Below, one piece after another: positions 1-7,606 of a stretch of 43,529 nt of DNA (its first letter is position 1; the number at the start of each line of letters is the position of its first letter). A program made the translations under genes and the position numbers. The stretch covers positions 1 through 43,529 of the forward strand of contig CABQLK010000013.1 of the NCBI GenBank assembly GCA_902465015.1, read 5' to 3'. The stretch is from an uncultured Collinsella sp. (GTDB lineage Bacteria; Actinomycetota; Coriobacteriia; Coriobacteriales; Coriobacteriaceae). The notes under the pieces were generated by a model. That model ran no database searches. It was not told where the DNA came from and saw nothing but the letters and a program-made list of their open reading frames with translations.

Positions 1-14
1 CATTTTGAAATTTG

Positions 15-41
15 TTCGAAATACATCTGATGTATTTCGAA
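15..41. promoter_or_regulatory. 27-bp perfect palindrome, candidate operator
   Basis: The two 13-base arms are perfect inverted copies around one central base; the core reads ATACATC-T-GATGTAT. It lies about 120 bp upstream of a FadR-type regulator gene. Short palindromes of this kind are typical binding sites of GntR/FadR-family dimers, so autoregulation or control of a divergent operon beyond the window edge is plausible. No second copy was noticed in the window. Confidence 0.45.
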
Positions 42-64
42 AACAGTCGTATTTAAGCTGCAAA

Positions 65-98
65 CGCTAAATCTGAGCCGCTCGGCTCAGATTTAGCG
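65..98. other. Perfect 16-bp stem-loop ahead of the FadR-type gene
   Basis: CGCTAAATCTGAGCCG is followed after two bases by its exact reverse complement. There is no clear T tract on either side, so it is not a typical intrinsic terminator. It may be a terminator of a gene outside the window, a leader structure or a binding site. Confidence 0.4.
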
Positions 99-162
99 GC
101 CAATACCGCATCCGTGGTGCGCTAAAATAGCTCAGATGAATTTTGTAATGAAAGGTATAGCT

Positions 163-855
163 ATGGCCCGCGCCGAATCGGGACTCCCCGAGCAAATATC
201 GGAGAAAATCATTCAATTGATTCTGGATGAACACCTTGAGCAAGGAGATCGCCTGCCTAAGGAAACCGTGCTGGTCGAGCGCTTGGGCGCCGGCAGGAGC
301 ACTGTGCGCGAGGCCATGAAGTTGCTGCAGTCGCGCAATATAGTGCGCATTAAGCAGGGTTCGGGCACCTATGTGGCGTCAAACCCCGGCGTTGCCGACG
401 ACCCGCTGGGCTTTACCTTTATCGACGACAAGCAGCGTCTGGCGCACGACCTACTCGAGGTGCGCTTTATGATCGAGCCGCAGATGGCACGCATGGCAGC
501 CGAGCACGCAACCAACGACCAGGTCGTCTGTATCAAAGAGCTCTGCGACGAATCCGAGCGCCTGGCCGAGGCCGGTGAGGATTACTCCGCCGCCGACACC
601 GCGTTCCACAATGCCATTGCCGAGAGCTCCGGAAACCTCGTCGTTCCCCGCCTAATGGGCGTGCTCAAGGCGTCTGTCCCCCTGTTTATTGACGTGACCG
701 GCAAAAAGCTGGTTGAGGAGACCATCCGCACCCACCGTGGCGTGGCCGACGCCATCGCCGCGCGCAATCCCACCGCAGCGCACGATGCGATGTATTTGCA
801 TCTGGTGTACAACCGCAACATGATCGCAGAGGGCACGCAGGAACAGAGCGAATAA
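163..855 (+). CDS. FadR/GntR-family transcriptional regulator (FCD domain)
   Basis: A 230-residue DNA-binding regulator. The N-terminal winged helix-turn-helix (about residues 10-75) carries the GntR pattern LPKETVLVERLG, then GRSTVREAMKLL and a wing ending GSGTYV. The C-terminal helical FCD ligand-binding domain (about 90-220) has the His-containing segments FHNAIAESSGN, THRGVADAI and YLHLVYN that usually bind a metal and an organic acid. I chose the ATG at 163 because AAAGG lies at 151-155; upstream in-frame ATGs at 136 and 148 lack such a site. Members of this subfamily often control uronate, gluconate or lactate genes. The next genes act on uronate-derived sugars, so it probably responds to an intermediate such as KDG or a uronate; the ligand is inference. 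Confidence 0.85.
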   Translation: MARAESGLPEQISEKIIQLILDEHLEQGDRLPKETVLVERLGAGRSTVREAMKLLQSRNIVRIKQGSGTYVASNPGVADDPLGFTFIDDKQRLAHDLLEVRFMIEPQMARMAAEHATNDQVVCIKELCDESERLAEAGEDYSAADTAFHNAIAESSGNLVVPRLMGVLKASVPLFIDVTGKKLVEETIRTHRGVADAIAARNPTAAHDAMYLHLVYNRNMIAEGTQEQSE

Positions 856-897
856 ACGTCCGCGCGGCAAGGGCGAGATTACCGTTTACCTTTTAAA

Positions 898-911
898 AGT
901 GAACGTTCACC
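898..911. promoter_or_regulatory. LacI-type operator upstream of the SDR gene
   Basis: AGTGAACGTTCACC contains a perfect 12-bp palindrome (899-910). The same motif recurs upstream of the GH105, transporter and uxaC genes. A possible -10 element TATACT sits at 953-958, so this site would lie upstream of the promoter core. Confidence 0.65.
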
Positions 912-987
912 TGATTTTAGGAGAATCTGATTTTTAAATCCTCCTCTTCTCCTATACTGACCTTGTATGAAAAGCAAGACTTATATA

Positions 988-1001
988 GATGAACGTTTCT
1001 T
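988..1001. promoter_or_regulatory. Degenerate LacI-type operator at the SDR start region
   Basis: GATGAACGTTTCTT keeps the left half and the AACGTT centre of the operator family but has a poor right half. It lies just ahead of the ribosome binding site of the SDR gene and overlaps a spurious upstream ATG at 989. Weak on its own; its position downstream of the likely promoter makes it plausible. Confidence 0.35.
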
Positions 1002-1015
1002 TTGAAAGGATCGCT

Positions 1016-1825
1016 ATGTCTGATCTTATGGACAGCTTCCGTCTGGATGGCAAGGTCGCGCTGGTGACCGGTGCCACCTACGGTATTGGCATGGCCATTG
1101 CCGAGGCGCTCGGCGAAGCCGGCGCCAAGATTGCCTTTAACGCCCGTCACGCCGACAAGGTCGCCGAGGCCGAGAAGCACTACCGCGAGCTGGGCTTTGA
1201 TGCTCACGGCTATGTTGCCGACGTCACCGACGAGGCCGTCGTCGCCGAGCTCATCGCCAAGATCGAGGCCGATTTTGGCACCACGCCCGACATCCTGGTC
1301 AACAATGCAGGCGTCATCCAGCGCACGCCGATGCTCGACATGAGCGCCGAGGACTTCCGCCGTGTCGTCGATATCGACCTCAACGCCCCGTTTATCGTGT
1401 CCAAGGCCTGCCTGCCGGGCATGATCGCCAAGGGCCACGGCAAGATCATCAACATCTGCTCCATGATGAGCGAGCTGGGCCGCGAGACCATCGCCGGCTA
1501 TGCCGCCGCCAAGGGCGGACTCAAGATGCTCACCAAGAACATCTGCTCCGAGTTTGGCGAGGCCAACATCCAGTGCAACGGCATTGGGCCCGGCTACATC
1601 GCCACGCCGCAGACCGCACCGCTGCGCGAGACGCAGCCCGACGGCAGCCGCCACCCGTTTGACCAGTTCATCATCGCCAAGACGCCGGCCGCCCGTTGGG
1701 GCACGCCCGAGGACCTGAAGGGCCCCGCCGTGTTCCTGGCTTCCGACGCATCGAACTTTGTCAACGGGCACATTCTGTACGTGGACGGCGGCATCCTCGC
1801 CTACATCGGCAAACAGCCCCAGTAG
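1016..1825 (+). CDS. SDR-family dehydrogenase, KduD/DhuD/gluconate 5-dehydrogenase-like
   Basis: A 269-residue cytosolic NAD(P)-dependent short-chain dehydrogenase. It shows the TGATYGIG nucleotide-binding motif (about residues 18-25), the NNAG motif, a catalytic Ser in NICSMMSE, the YAAAK Tyr/Lys pair and the C-terminal FVNGHILYVDGG typical of the gluconate 5-dehydrogenase/KduD group. The likely reaction is interconversion of 2,5-diketo-3-deoxygluconate and KDG. GAAAGGA at 1005-1011 supports the ATG at 1016 rather than 989, which lies in an operator-like sequence. The next gene encodes an RpiB/LacAB-type isomerase, which matches the streptococcal DhuD/DhuI pair. Gluconate 5-dehydrogenase is the main alternative. 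LacI-type operators lie upstream. Confidence 0.82.
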   Translation: MSDLMDSFRLDGKVALVTGATYGIGMAIAEALGEAGAKIAFNARHADKVAEAEKHYRELGFDAHGYVADVTDEAVVAELIAKIEADFGTTPDILVNNAGVIQRTPMLDMSAEDFRRVVDIDLNAPFIVSKACLPGMIAKGHGKIINICSMMSELGRETIAGYAAAKGGLKMLTKNICSEFGEANIQCNGIGPGYIATPQTAPLRETQPDGSRHPFDQFIIAKTPAARWGTPEDLKGPAVFLASDASNFVNGHILYVDGGILAYIGKQPQ

Positions 1826-1864
1826 GCTGCCCACATCCGCTTTATCACAGTCGTTCATTTATGA

Positions 1865-1929
1865 GTTGCGGTGATATAGGGATTGATTTTGGCCTCTATC
1901 AGGCAAAACAATCCGTATTTCACCGCAAG
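1865..1929. repeat. 65-bp foldback repeat, copy 1 (divergent)
   Basis: The outer arms TTGCGGTGA and TCACCGCAA pair exactly and an inner stem GCCT/AGGC sits near the middle. Length and layout match two other copies at 4804-4868 and 13215-13279. This copy lies between the SDR and isomerase genes and has no flanking T tract, so it may act as an mRNA processing or stability hairpin rather than a terminator. Confidence 0.6.
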
Positions 1930-1954
1930 TTAGAAATAGGAAAGGTAATTCAGC

Positions 1955-2596
1955 ATGAAGATCGCTCTGATCAACGAGAATTCTCAGAACTCCAAGAACC
2001 CCATGATCGAGGCTGCCCTTAAGAAGGTTGTCGAGCCCATGGGCCACACCGTCTTTAACTATGGCATGTATGCCGACGCCGACTCCAAGCCCCTCACCTA
2101 CGTGCAGAACGGCATCCTTGCCGCCGTGCTGCTGAACTCCGGTGCCGCCGACTACGTCGTGACCGGCTGCGGCACCGGCGAGGGTGCCATGCTCGCCTGC
2201 AACTCCTTCCCCGGCGTGCTGTGCGGCCATGTTGCCGACCCGCTCGATGCCTACACCTTTGCCCAGGTCAACGATGGCAACGCCGTCGCCATGCCCTTCG
2301 CGCTCAAGAACGGCTGGGGCCAGGAGCTCAACCTCGAGTACACCTTCGAGAAGCTCTTTGGCTTTGGTTCGGGCAACGGCTACCCCGCCGAGCGTGTTGA
2401 GCCCGAGCAGCGTAACAAGAAGATCCTCGACGGCGTGCGCGCTGTGACCATGCGTCCGCTCGTCGACGTCCTGGGCGAGATCGATCAGGACCTGGTGAAG
2501 GGCGCACTTGCCGGCGAGCACTTCCAGGAGTACTTCTTTGCCAACGCCACCGACGAGGCCATCATCGCCAAGGTCAAGGAGATCTTGGGTCTGTAA
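1955..2596 (+). CDS. RpiB/LacA/LacB-family sugar isomerase, DhuI-like
   Basis: A 213-residue cytosolic isomerase. The N-terminal part carries the RpiB/LacAB pattern: MKIALINENSQ start, DYVVTGCGTGEGAMLACN active-site segment with Cys and Gly-rich loop, and a CGHVADPLDA segment. It is longer than RpiB (about 150 residues) and has an extra C-terminal region, as in the uronate-type members. Next to an SDR dehydrogenase and in a genome region dealing with unsaturated uronates, the best guess is isomerisation of 4-deoxy-L-threo-5-hexosulose uronate to 2,5-diketo-3-deoxygluconate, replacing KduI. This is inference from family and context. AGGAAAGG at 1938-1945 precedes the ATG. It is probably co-transcribed with the SDR gene across a 129-bp gap holding a foldback repeat. 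Confidence 0.75.
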   Translation: MKIALINENSQNSKNPMIEAALKKVVEPMGHTVFNYGMYADADSKPLTYVQNGILAAVLLNSGAADYVVTGCGTGEGAMLACNSFPGVLCGHVADPLDAYTFAQVNDGNAVAMPFALKNGWGQELNLEYTFEKLFGFGSGNGYPAERVEPEQRNKKILDGVRAVTMRPLVDVLGEIDQDLVKGALAGEHFQEYFFANATDEAIIAKVKEILGL

Positions 2597-2638
2597 TATG
2601 GCCCACGGGGCGCACCGACCCCCAACAAACCGCCAAGC

Positions 2639-2679
2639 AAAAGGCGCCGCGACAATCCATGTGTCGCGGCGCCTTTTTT
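2639..2679. terminator. Bidirectional intrinsic terminator
   Basis: A perfect 12-bp GC-rich stem (GGCGCCGCGACA, 2643-2654, with its complement at 2662-2673) and a 7-base loop are flanked by AAAA on the left and TTTTTT on the right. It separates the convergent isomerase and OYE genes and can end transcription from both sides. Confidence 0.9.
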
Positions 2680-2734
2680 GATTGGCTATCGCTTGAGCCA
2701 CTGCAAGGCGGCCGCTCCCCTATTTGCCAAAAGC

Positions 2735-4684
2735 TTACATCTCGCAGGCGACCTTGTAGCCATCGCCGATGGCATCGCGGATGTTGCCGCACTTCTGGGC
2801 ATCGCCCAGCACGTGGAAAGCAACGCCAGCAGCAGCCAGGTCGTCGGCCAGCTTGGTATTGGGACGATAGCCCATGGCAAGCACCAGCGTATCGGCACCG
2901 GTGATAGTGTGGGCCTCGCCGTCCTTCTCGTAACTGATGGTGTCCTCGGTAATCTCGGTCACCTTGGCCTCAGTCAACACGTGGACACCCTTGGAGAGCA
3001 TGCGCGTGATGAGTACCGCACGACCGGCACCGCCCTCGTTGGCGGCGAGCGTCTTGGTCATCTCGATGACGGTGACGTCGCGATTGGCCGGCGACAGGTC
3101 GTTGACCAGCGGGGCCAGGTAATCTGCCGTCTCGCAGCCGACGGTGCCGCCGCCCACGATGACGATCTTCTTACCCGGGAAAGCCTTGCCGCCCAGCAGG
3201 TCGTCGGCCGTCATAACCTGCTTAAAGCCCTGCATGAAGGCCGGAGCGATGGGCTCGGCGCCATAGGCCAGGACGACCTCGTAGCCCGCGTAGTCACGCT
3301 GAATGTCCTCGGCCGAAAGCTCGGTACCAAAGACGCACTTCACGCCCGCCTCGGCCAGGCGACGATACTGGTACTTGATCACGCGGGTGAGCTCCTGCTT
3401 TGCCGGCGGAACGGCTGCGATGCGCATCTCGCCGCCCGGCTCGTCCTGCTTATCCACGAGCACCACGTTGTGGCCGCGCTTGGCGGCAATGTAGGCTGCT
3501 TCCATGCCCGCGGGACCGGCGCCCACAACCAGTACGTTCTTGGCCTCGGCGGCAGGCTCGTAGCCGGCCTCGTCGCGCTCAACATCGGGGTTGACAGTGC
3601 AGGAGATGCGCTTGCCAAACATAATGCCGTTCAGGCAGCGCAGGCAACCGATGCAGGGACGGATATCATCGGCGTTGCCGGCAGCGGCCTTATTGCAAAA
3701 CTCGGCATCGCACAGATTGGCGCGGCCCATCATGCAGATGTCGGCAGCGCCGTCCTCGATCAGCTCCTCGGCGATCCAAGCCTCGTTAATGCGGCCGACC
3801 GTGGCAACGGGAATGTTGACGTGCTTTTTGATCTCGCGCGAGCAGGCGGCATGCGAGGCCTGCTGGGTGCCGGCGGCGGGAATGGCGGAGCCGCGCTTGA
3901 TGGTAGTGCCGCCCGACACGTGGATCATGTCGACGCCAGCCTTCTCCAGGCGACGCGAGACGTAGATCATGTCGTTGAGGGTCAGACCGCCGTCGGTGTA
4001 CTCGTCGCCCGAGATACGGACGTCGATGATAAAGTCTTTACCGCAGCGCTCGCGAATCTCGGCGATGACCTCGAGCAAGAAGCGCATGCGGGCGTCGAGC
4101 GAGCCGCCGTACTCGTCGGTGCGCTTGTTGTAGAGCGGGGTCAAAAAACCGCCGAGCATGCCGTGGGCGTGTGCCGCATGGACCTCGACGCCGTCGACAC
4201 CGGCCTTCTGCATACGCACGGCCGCGTCGCCAAACTGATGCGTAAGCTCGTGAATCTCATCGACCGTGATGGGGCGCGGCGCTTCGCGGGCATAGGACGG
4301 GCCCACAAAGGACGGAGCGATCAGGCGCGGGGTGCCCGGAATGTTAAAGGCCATGTAGGCGGGGTGGAAGAGCTGCGGCATGATCTTGCAGCCATACTCG
4401 TGGACGGCCGCGGCGAGCTTTTCCCAGCCGGGGATAAACGTGTCGTCGTAGCAGCACATATCACCCGGCAGATAGGTATAGGTAGGCTCGACCGTCACGA
4501 CCTCGGTGATGATGAGGCCCACGCCGCCCTTGGCACGGGCACGGTAATGATCGACCAAATCGTCGGTCACATAGCCATGATCGGCCAGGTTGGTGGACAC
4601 CGGCGGCATAAAGACACGGTTCTTGACCTCGGTCGTACCGACCTTGATCGGGCTAAAAAGCATCGGATAGGCAGAGGACTCCAT
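2735..4684 (-). CDS. NADH:flavin oxidoreductase, old yellow enzyme/2,4-dienoyl-CoA reductase type
   Basis: A 649-residue cytosolic flavoenzyme. The N-terminal half (about 1-330) is an FMN-binding TIM barrel of the old yellow enzyme family, with LFSPIKVGTTEVKNR at the start and the YNKRTDEYGG segment. A 4Fe-4S site CIGCLRCL followed by a further Cys 11 residues on (ISCTVNP) lies near residue 340-365. The C-terminal half holds an FAD motif VLVVGAGPAGMEAA and an NAD(P) motif IVIVGGGTVGCETA. This domain order is that of FadH, enoate reductase and the bile-acid enzymes BaiCD/BaiH; the substrate cannot be told from sequence. I chose the ATG at 4684 because GAAAGGA precedes it by about 7 bases; the 29 extra upstream codons lack support. 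It stands alone on its strand. Confidence 0.87.
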   Translation of the reverse strand: MESSAYPMLFSPIKVGTTEVKNRVFMPPVSTNLADHGYVTDDLVDHYRARAKGGVGLIITEVVTVEPTYTYLPGDMCCYDDTFIPGWEKLAAAVHEYGCKIMPQLFHPAYMAFNIPGTPRLIAPSFVGPSYAREAPRPITVDEIHELTHQFGDAAVRMQKAGVDGVEVHAAHAHGMLGGFLTPLYNKRTDEYGGSLDARMRFLLEVIAEIRERCGKDFIIDVRISGDEYTDGGLTLNDMIYVSRRLEKAGVDMIHVSGGTTIKRGSAIPAAGTQQASHAACSREIKKHVNIPVATVGRINEAWIAEELIEDGAADICMMGRANLCDAEFCNKAAAGNADDIRPCIGCLRCLNGIMFGKRISCTVNPDVERDEAGYEPAAEAKNVLVVGAGPAGMEAAYIAAKRGHNVVLVDKQDEPGGEMRIAAVPPAKQELTRVIKYQYRRLAEAGVKCVFGTELSAEDIQRDYAGYEVVLAYGAEPIAPAFMQGFKQVMTADDLLGGKAFPGKKIVIVGGGTVGCETADYLAPLVNDLSPANRDVTVIEMTKTLAANEGGAGRAVLITRMLSKGVHVLTEAKVTEITEDTISYEKDGEAHTITGADTLVLAMGYRPNTKLADDLAAAGVAFHVLGDAQKCGNIRDAIGDGYKVACEM

Positions 4685-4797
4685 ACAGGGTTCCTTTCGT
4701 TTGAGCCGCTCGGCGGCAGTTGCTGACACACCTATCGTATCAGTTCCCGCCGCATTCGCATTCGCTCGCACTCCCCACCTTCAATCCCGACCCTCAC

Positions 4798-4868
4798 AAA
4801 AAAGTTGCGGTGGAATACGGAGTAGGTGAGGCTTTTAACAGCCAAAACAGTCCGTATTTCACCGCAAC
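4798..4868 (-). terminator. 65-bp foldback repeat, copy 2, as terminator of kdpFABC
   Basis: The repeat body is 4804-4868. The 18-base arms pair at 17 positions plus one G-T, with an inner stem GGCT/AGCC. Read on the minus strand, the hairpin is followed by six T (complement of 4798-4803), just past the kdpC stop at 4933. It therefore fits an intrinsic terminator of the kdp operon. It also lies upstream of the OYE gene. Confidence 0.72.
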
Positions 4869-4932
4869 TGATGGGCGGGGTGGAATTGAGGGCTCAGATA
4901 GTCAGTCATGCCCTCATCCGCCGCTCCCTCAC

Positions 4933-5523
4933 CTACAGCGCGCCGTCCAGCATAAGGTTCACCTTGAGCACGTTGACCGTGGGCTCGCCGAACACGCCGA
5001 GGAAACGACCCTTGGTGCACGCGGCGATGATGTCGCGCACCTCGTCCTCACTTTTGTCCGTGGCTTTGGCAAGGCGCGGGACCTGGTACTCGGCGGCATC
5101 CGGAGAGATCTCCGGGTCGAGGCCGGACCCCGAACACGTCACCAGGTCGACGGGCACAGCGTCCATATCGGCATCGGGATTGGCGGCGCGGATCTTCTTC
5201 ACGCGCGCATCTATCAGCTGCCGATACTCCTCACTCGCCGGGGACAGGTTGGACGGGGCACCATACGCCATAAGCTCGCCGTCTTCGCCTTCGACAATTG
5301 ACACGTTCTGGATACGACCCCACATGTGGGCTTCGTCATCGAAGTTCTGGCCGATGAGCTCGGAACCCACAACCTTGCCGTCGACCGTAATAAGCGATCC
5401 GTTCGCCTGATACGGGAACGCAACCTGGGCAATGCCGGTCACGACAAGCGTATAGCCCAGGCCGCAGACAACGGTAAACAGCGCGAACACGCCCAGTGCG
5501 CGCGATGCAACACCTTTGAACAT
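4933..5523 (-). CDS. kdpC: Potassium-transporting ATPase subunit KdpC
   Basis: A 196-residue accessory subunit of the high-affinity KdpFABC potassium pump. A single N-terminal membrane helix (about 8-32) is followed by an extracytoplasmic domain with the family segments MWGRIQNVS, DLVTCSGSGLDPEISPDAA and YQVPRLAKA. KdpC stabilises the complex and helps ATP binding by KdpB. The ATG at 5523 has GGAGG five bases upstream; a GTG four codons earlier overlaps that site and is less likely. The gap to kdpB is 12 bp, so the two are translated from one message. A foldback terminator follows the stop codon. Confidence 0.96.
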   Translation of the reverse strand: MFKGVASRALGVFALFTVVCGLGYTLVVTGIAQVAFPYQANGSLITVDGKVVGSELIGQNFDDEAHMWGRIQNVSIVEGEDGELMAYGAPSNLSPASEEYRQLIDARVKKIRAANPDADMDAVPVDLVTCSGSGLDPEISPDAAEYQVPRLAKATDKSEDEVRDIIAACTKGRFLGVFGEPTVNVLKVNLMLDGAL

Positions 5524-5535
5524 ACAAACCTCCAC

Positions 5536-7590
5536 TTACATAATGCCGCAGAACGCGAGCAGCATGTCGATGAGCTTGATAAATGCGAACGGGGCAACGA
5601 TGCCGCCCAGACCCCATACGAGCAGGTTGTGGGTCAGCAGCTGTCCGGACGGTACCTCGCGGTACTTAACGCCCTTCAGCGCGGCCGGGATCAGCGCGAC
5701 GATAACGAGCGCGTTATAGATGATGGCCGAAAGAACCGCGGACAGCGGGCTTGCCAGACCGAGGATGTTGAGTGCGCCAAGGCCCGGGTAGATCGGCGAG
5801 AACAGGGCCGGGATGATAGCGAAGTACTTCGCCATGTCGTTGGCGACCGAGAAGGTCGTAAGCGAACCGCGGGTCATGAGCAGCTGCTTGCCGATACGCA
5901 CGACCTCGATGAGCTTGGTGGGGCTGGAGTCGAGGTCGACCATGTTGCCGGCCTCCTTGGCAGCCTGGGTGCCCGTGTTCATGGCCACGGCGACATCCGC
6001 CTGCGCCAGCGCCGGCGCGTCGTTGGTGCCGTCGCCGGTCATGGCGACCAGGTGGCCCTCACGCTGGAACTCGCGGATCTTCTCGAGCTTGCCCTCAGGG
6101 GTGGCCTCGGCCAGGAAGTCGTCAACGCCGGCCTCGGCGGCGATTGCCGCGGCGGTGAGTGGGTTGTCGCCCGTCACCATGATGGTCTTGATGCCCATCT
6201 TGCGCAGGTCGGCGAACTTCTCCTTAACGCCGGACTTGATGATGTCCTTGAGGTACACAACGCCCAGCACGCGGCAGTTCTTGGTCACGACCAGCGGGGT
6301 GCCGCCGGCCTTGGCGATGCGCTCGACGGCCTCGTCGCACTCCTGGGAGAACACGCCGCCGGCTGCCTCCACATAGGTGCGCACGGAATCGGCAGCGCCC
6401 TTGCGGATCTCATTGCCCTCGTAGTTCACACCGGACATGCGGGTCGCCGCGGTGAAGGGGATGAACTCCATACCCTTATCCTCGAGTGTGCGGCCGCGCA
6501 GACCGAACTGCTCCTTGGCGAGCACGACGATGGAACGGCCTTCGGGGGTCTCGTCGGCCAGCGAGGAAAGCTGGGCGGCATCGGCCAGCTCCGCGGGATC
6601 GATGCCGTCGACCGGGATGAACTCGGCGGCTTGGCGGTTACCCAGGGTGATGGTGCCGGTCTTGTCGAGCATGAGGATGTCGACGTCGCCGGCGACCTCG
6701 ATGGCGCGGCCGGACATGGCCAGCACGTTGGCCTCGTTCAGACGGCTCATGCCGGCGATGCCGATGGCGGAAAGAAGGGCGCCGATGGTAGTAGGAGCCA
6801 GGCACACGAGCAGCGCCACGAGCGTGGTCACGGCCGTGGGGTTGTCCATGTCGTTAAGACCGACCGAGAAGCAGGAGTAACAATACAGGGCCAGCGTGAC
6901 CAGGATAAAGACGATGGAGAGGGCCACCAGGAAGATCTCCAGAGCGATCTCGTTAGGGGTCTTCTTGCGCGCGGCACCCTCGACCATCGCGATCATCTTG
7001 TCCAGGAAGCTCTGGCCGGGCTCACTGGAGATCTTGACGATGATCCAGTCGGACAGCACCGTGGTACCGCCGGTAACGGCAGAGCGGTCGCCGCCGGCCT
7101 CGCGGACCACGGGGGCGGACTCGCCGGTGATGGCGGACTCGTCAACGGAAGCAGCGCCCTCGATGACGTCGCCGTCGCCGGGAATCTGCTCGCCGGCGCG
7201 TACGATCACCAGGTCGCCGCGCGTGAGCTCGGTGCCGGGAACGACGGTGAAGTGCTCCTTGTCCTCAACGGACTCGATGCGATGGGCCTCGACATCCTTC
7301 TTGGCCGCACGCAGGGAATCGGCCTGGGCTTTACCGCGGCCCTCGGCAAGCGCCTCGGCGAAGTTCGAGAACAGGTCGGTAAGCCACAGGATGACCGCGA
7401 TGGCGACCACATAGTAGGTGGGCACACCCGCGTCCTGCACACCGAAAATGGAAGCGACGGCCAGGACGGAGGTCATGACGGCGGAAAGCCACACCAGGAA
7501 CATGACCGGGTTTTGAATCTGGACGCGAGGATCCAGCTTGGCAAACGAGTCGCGGACCGCGCGGCCCATCATGTCTTTTTGCATAGTCAT
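5536..7590 (-). CDS. kdpB: Potassium-transporting P-type ATPase subunit KdpB
   Basis: The 684-residue catalytic subunit that hydrolyses ATP to drive potassium uptake at the cytoplasmic membrane. It has the actuator motif TGES (about 155-158), the phosphorylation motif DKTGT with Asp309, the MTGDGTNDAPAL hinge motif, and transmembrane segments around 30-75, 215-280 and in the C-terminal third. The length is normal for the family. AAAGGAGG at 7601-7608 lies ten bases before the ATG at 7590 and overlaps the kdpA stop codon region, indicating translational coupling. The upstream in-frame ATG at 7614 overlaps kdpA and is not favoured. Confidence 0.97.
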   Translation of the reverse strand: MTMQKDMMGRAVRDSFAKLDPRVQIQNPVMFLVWLSAVMTSVLAVASIFGVQDAGVPTYYVVAIAVILWLTDLFSNFAEALAEGRGKAQADSLRAAKKDVEAHRIESVEDKEHFTVVPGTELTRGDLVIVRAGEQIPGDGDVIEGAASVDESAITGESAPVVREAGGDRSAVTGGTTVLSDWIIVKISSEPGQSFLDKMIAMVEGAARKKTPNEIALEIFLVALSIVFILVTLALYCYSCFSVGLNDMDNPTAVTTLVALLVCLAPTTIGALLSAIGIAGMSRLNEANVLAMSGRAIEVAGDVDILMLDKTGTITLGNRQAAEFIPVDGIDPAELADAAQLSSLADETPEGRSIVVLAKEQFGLRGRTLEDKGMEFIPFTAATRMSGVNYEGNEIRKGAADSVRTYVEAAGGVFSQECDEAVERIAKAGGTPLVVTKNCRVLGVVYLKDIIKSGVKEKFADLRKMGIKTIMVTGDNPLTAAAIAAEAGVDDFLAEATPEGKLEKIREFQREGHLVAMTGDGTNDAPALAQADVAVAMNTGTQAAKEAGNMVDLDSSPTKLIEVVRIGKQLLMTRGSLTTFSVANDMAKYFAIIPALFSPIYPGLGALNILGLASPLSAVLSAIIYNALVIVALIPAALKGVKYREVPSGQLLTHNLLVWGLGGIVAPFAFIKLIDMLLAFCGIM

Positions 7591-7606
7591 AAATCTGCGC
7601 CCTCCT

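Noticed and set aside
917..1858. Open frame of 313 codons on the minus strand
   Set aside because: Antisense to the SDR gene, without a ribosome binding site or motif.
2678..4726. Open frame of 682 codons on the plus strand
   Set aside because: It is the antisense shadow of the OYE gene; composition is Gly/His/Leu-rich without any family motif.
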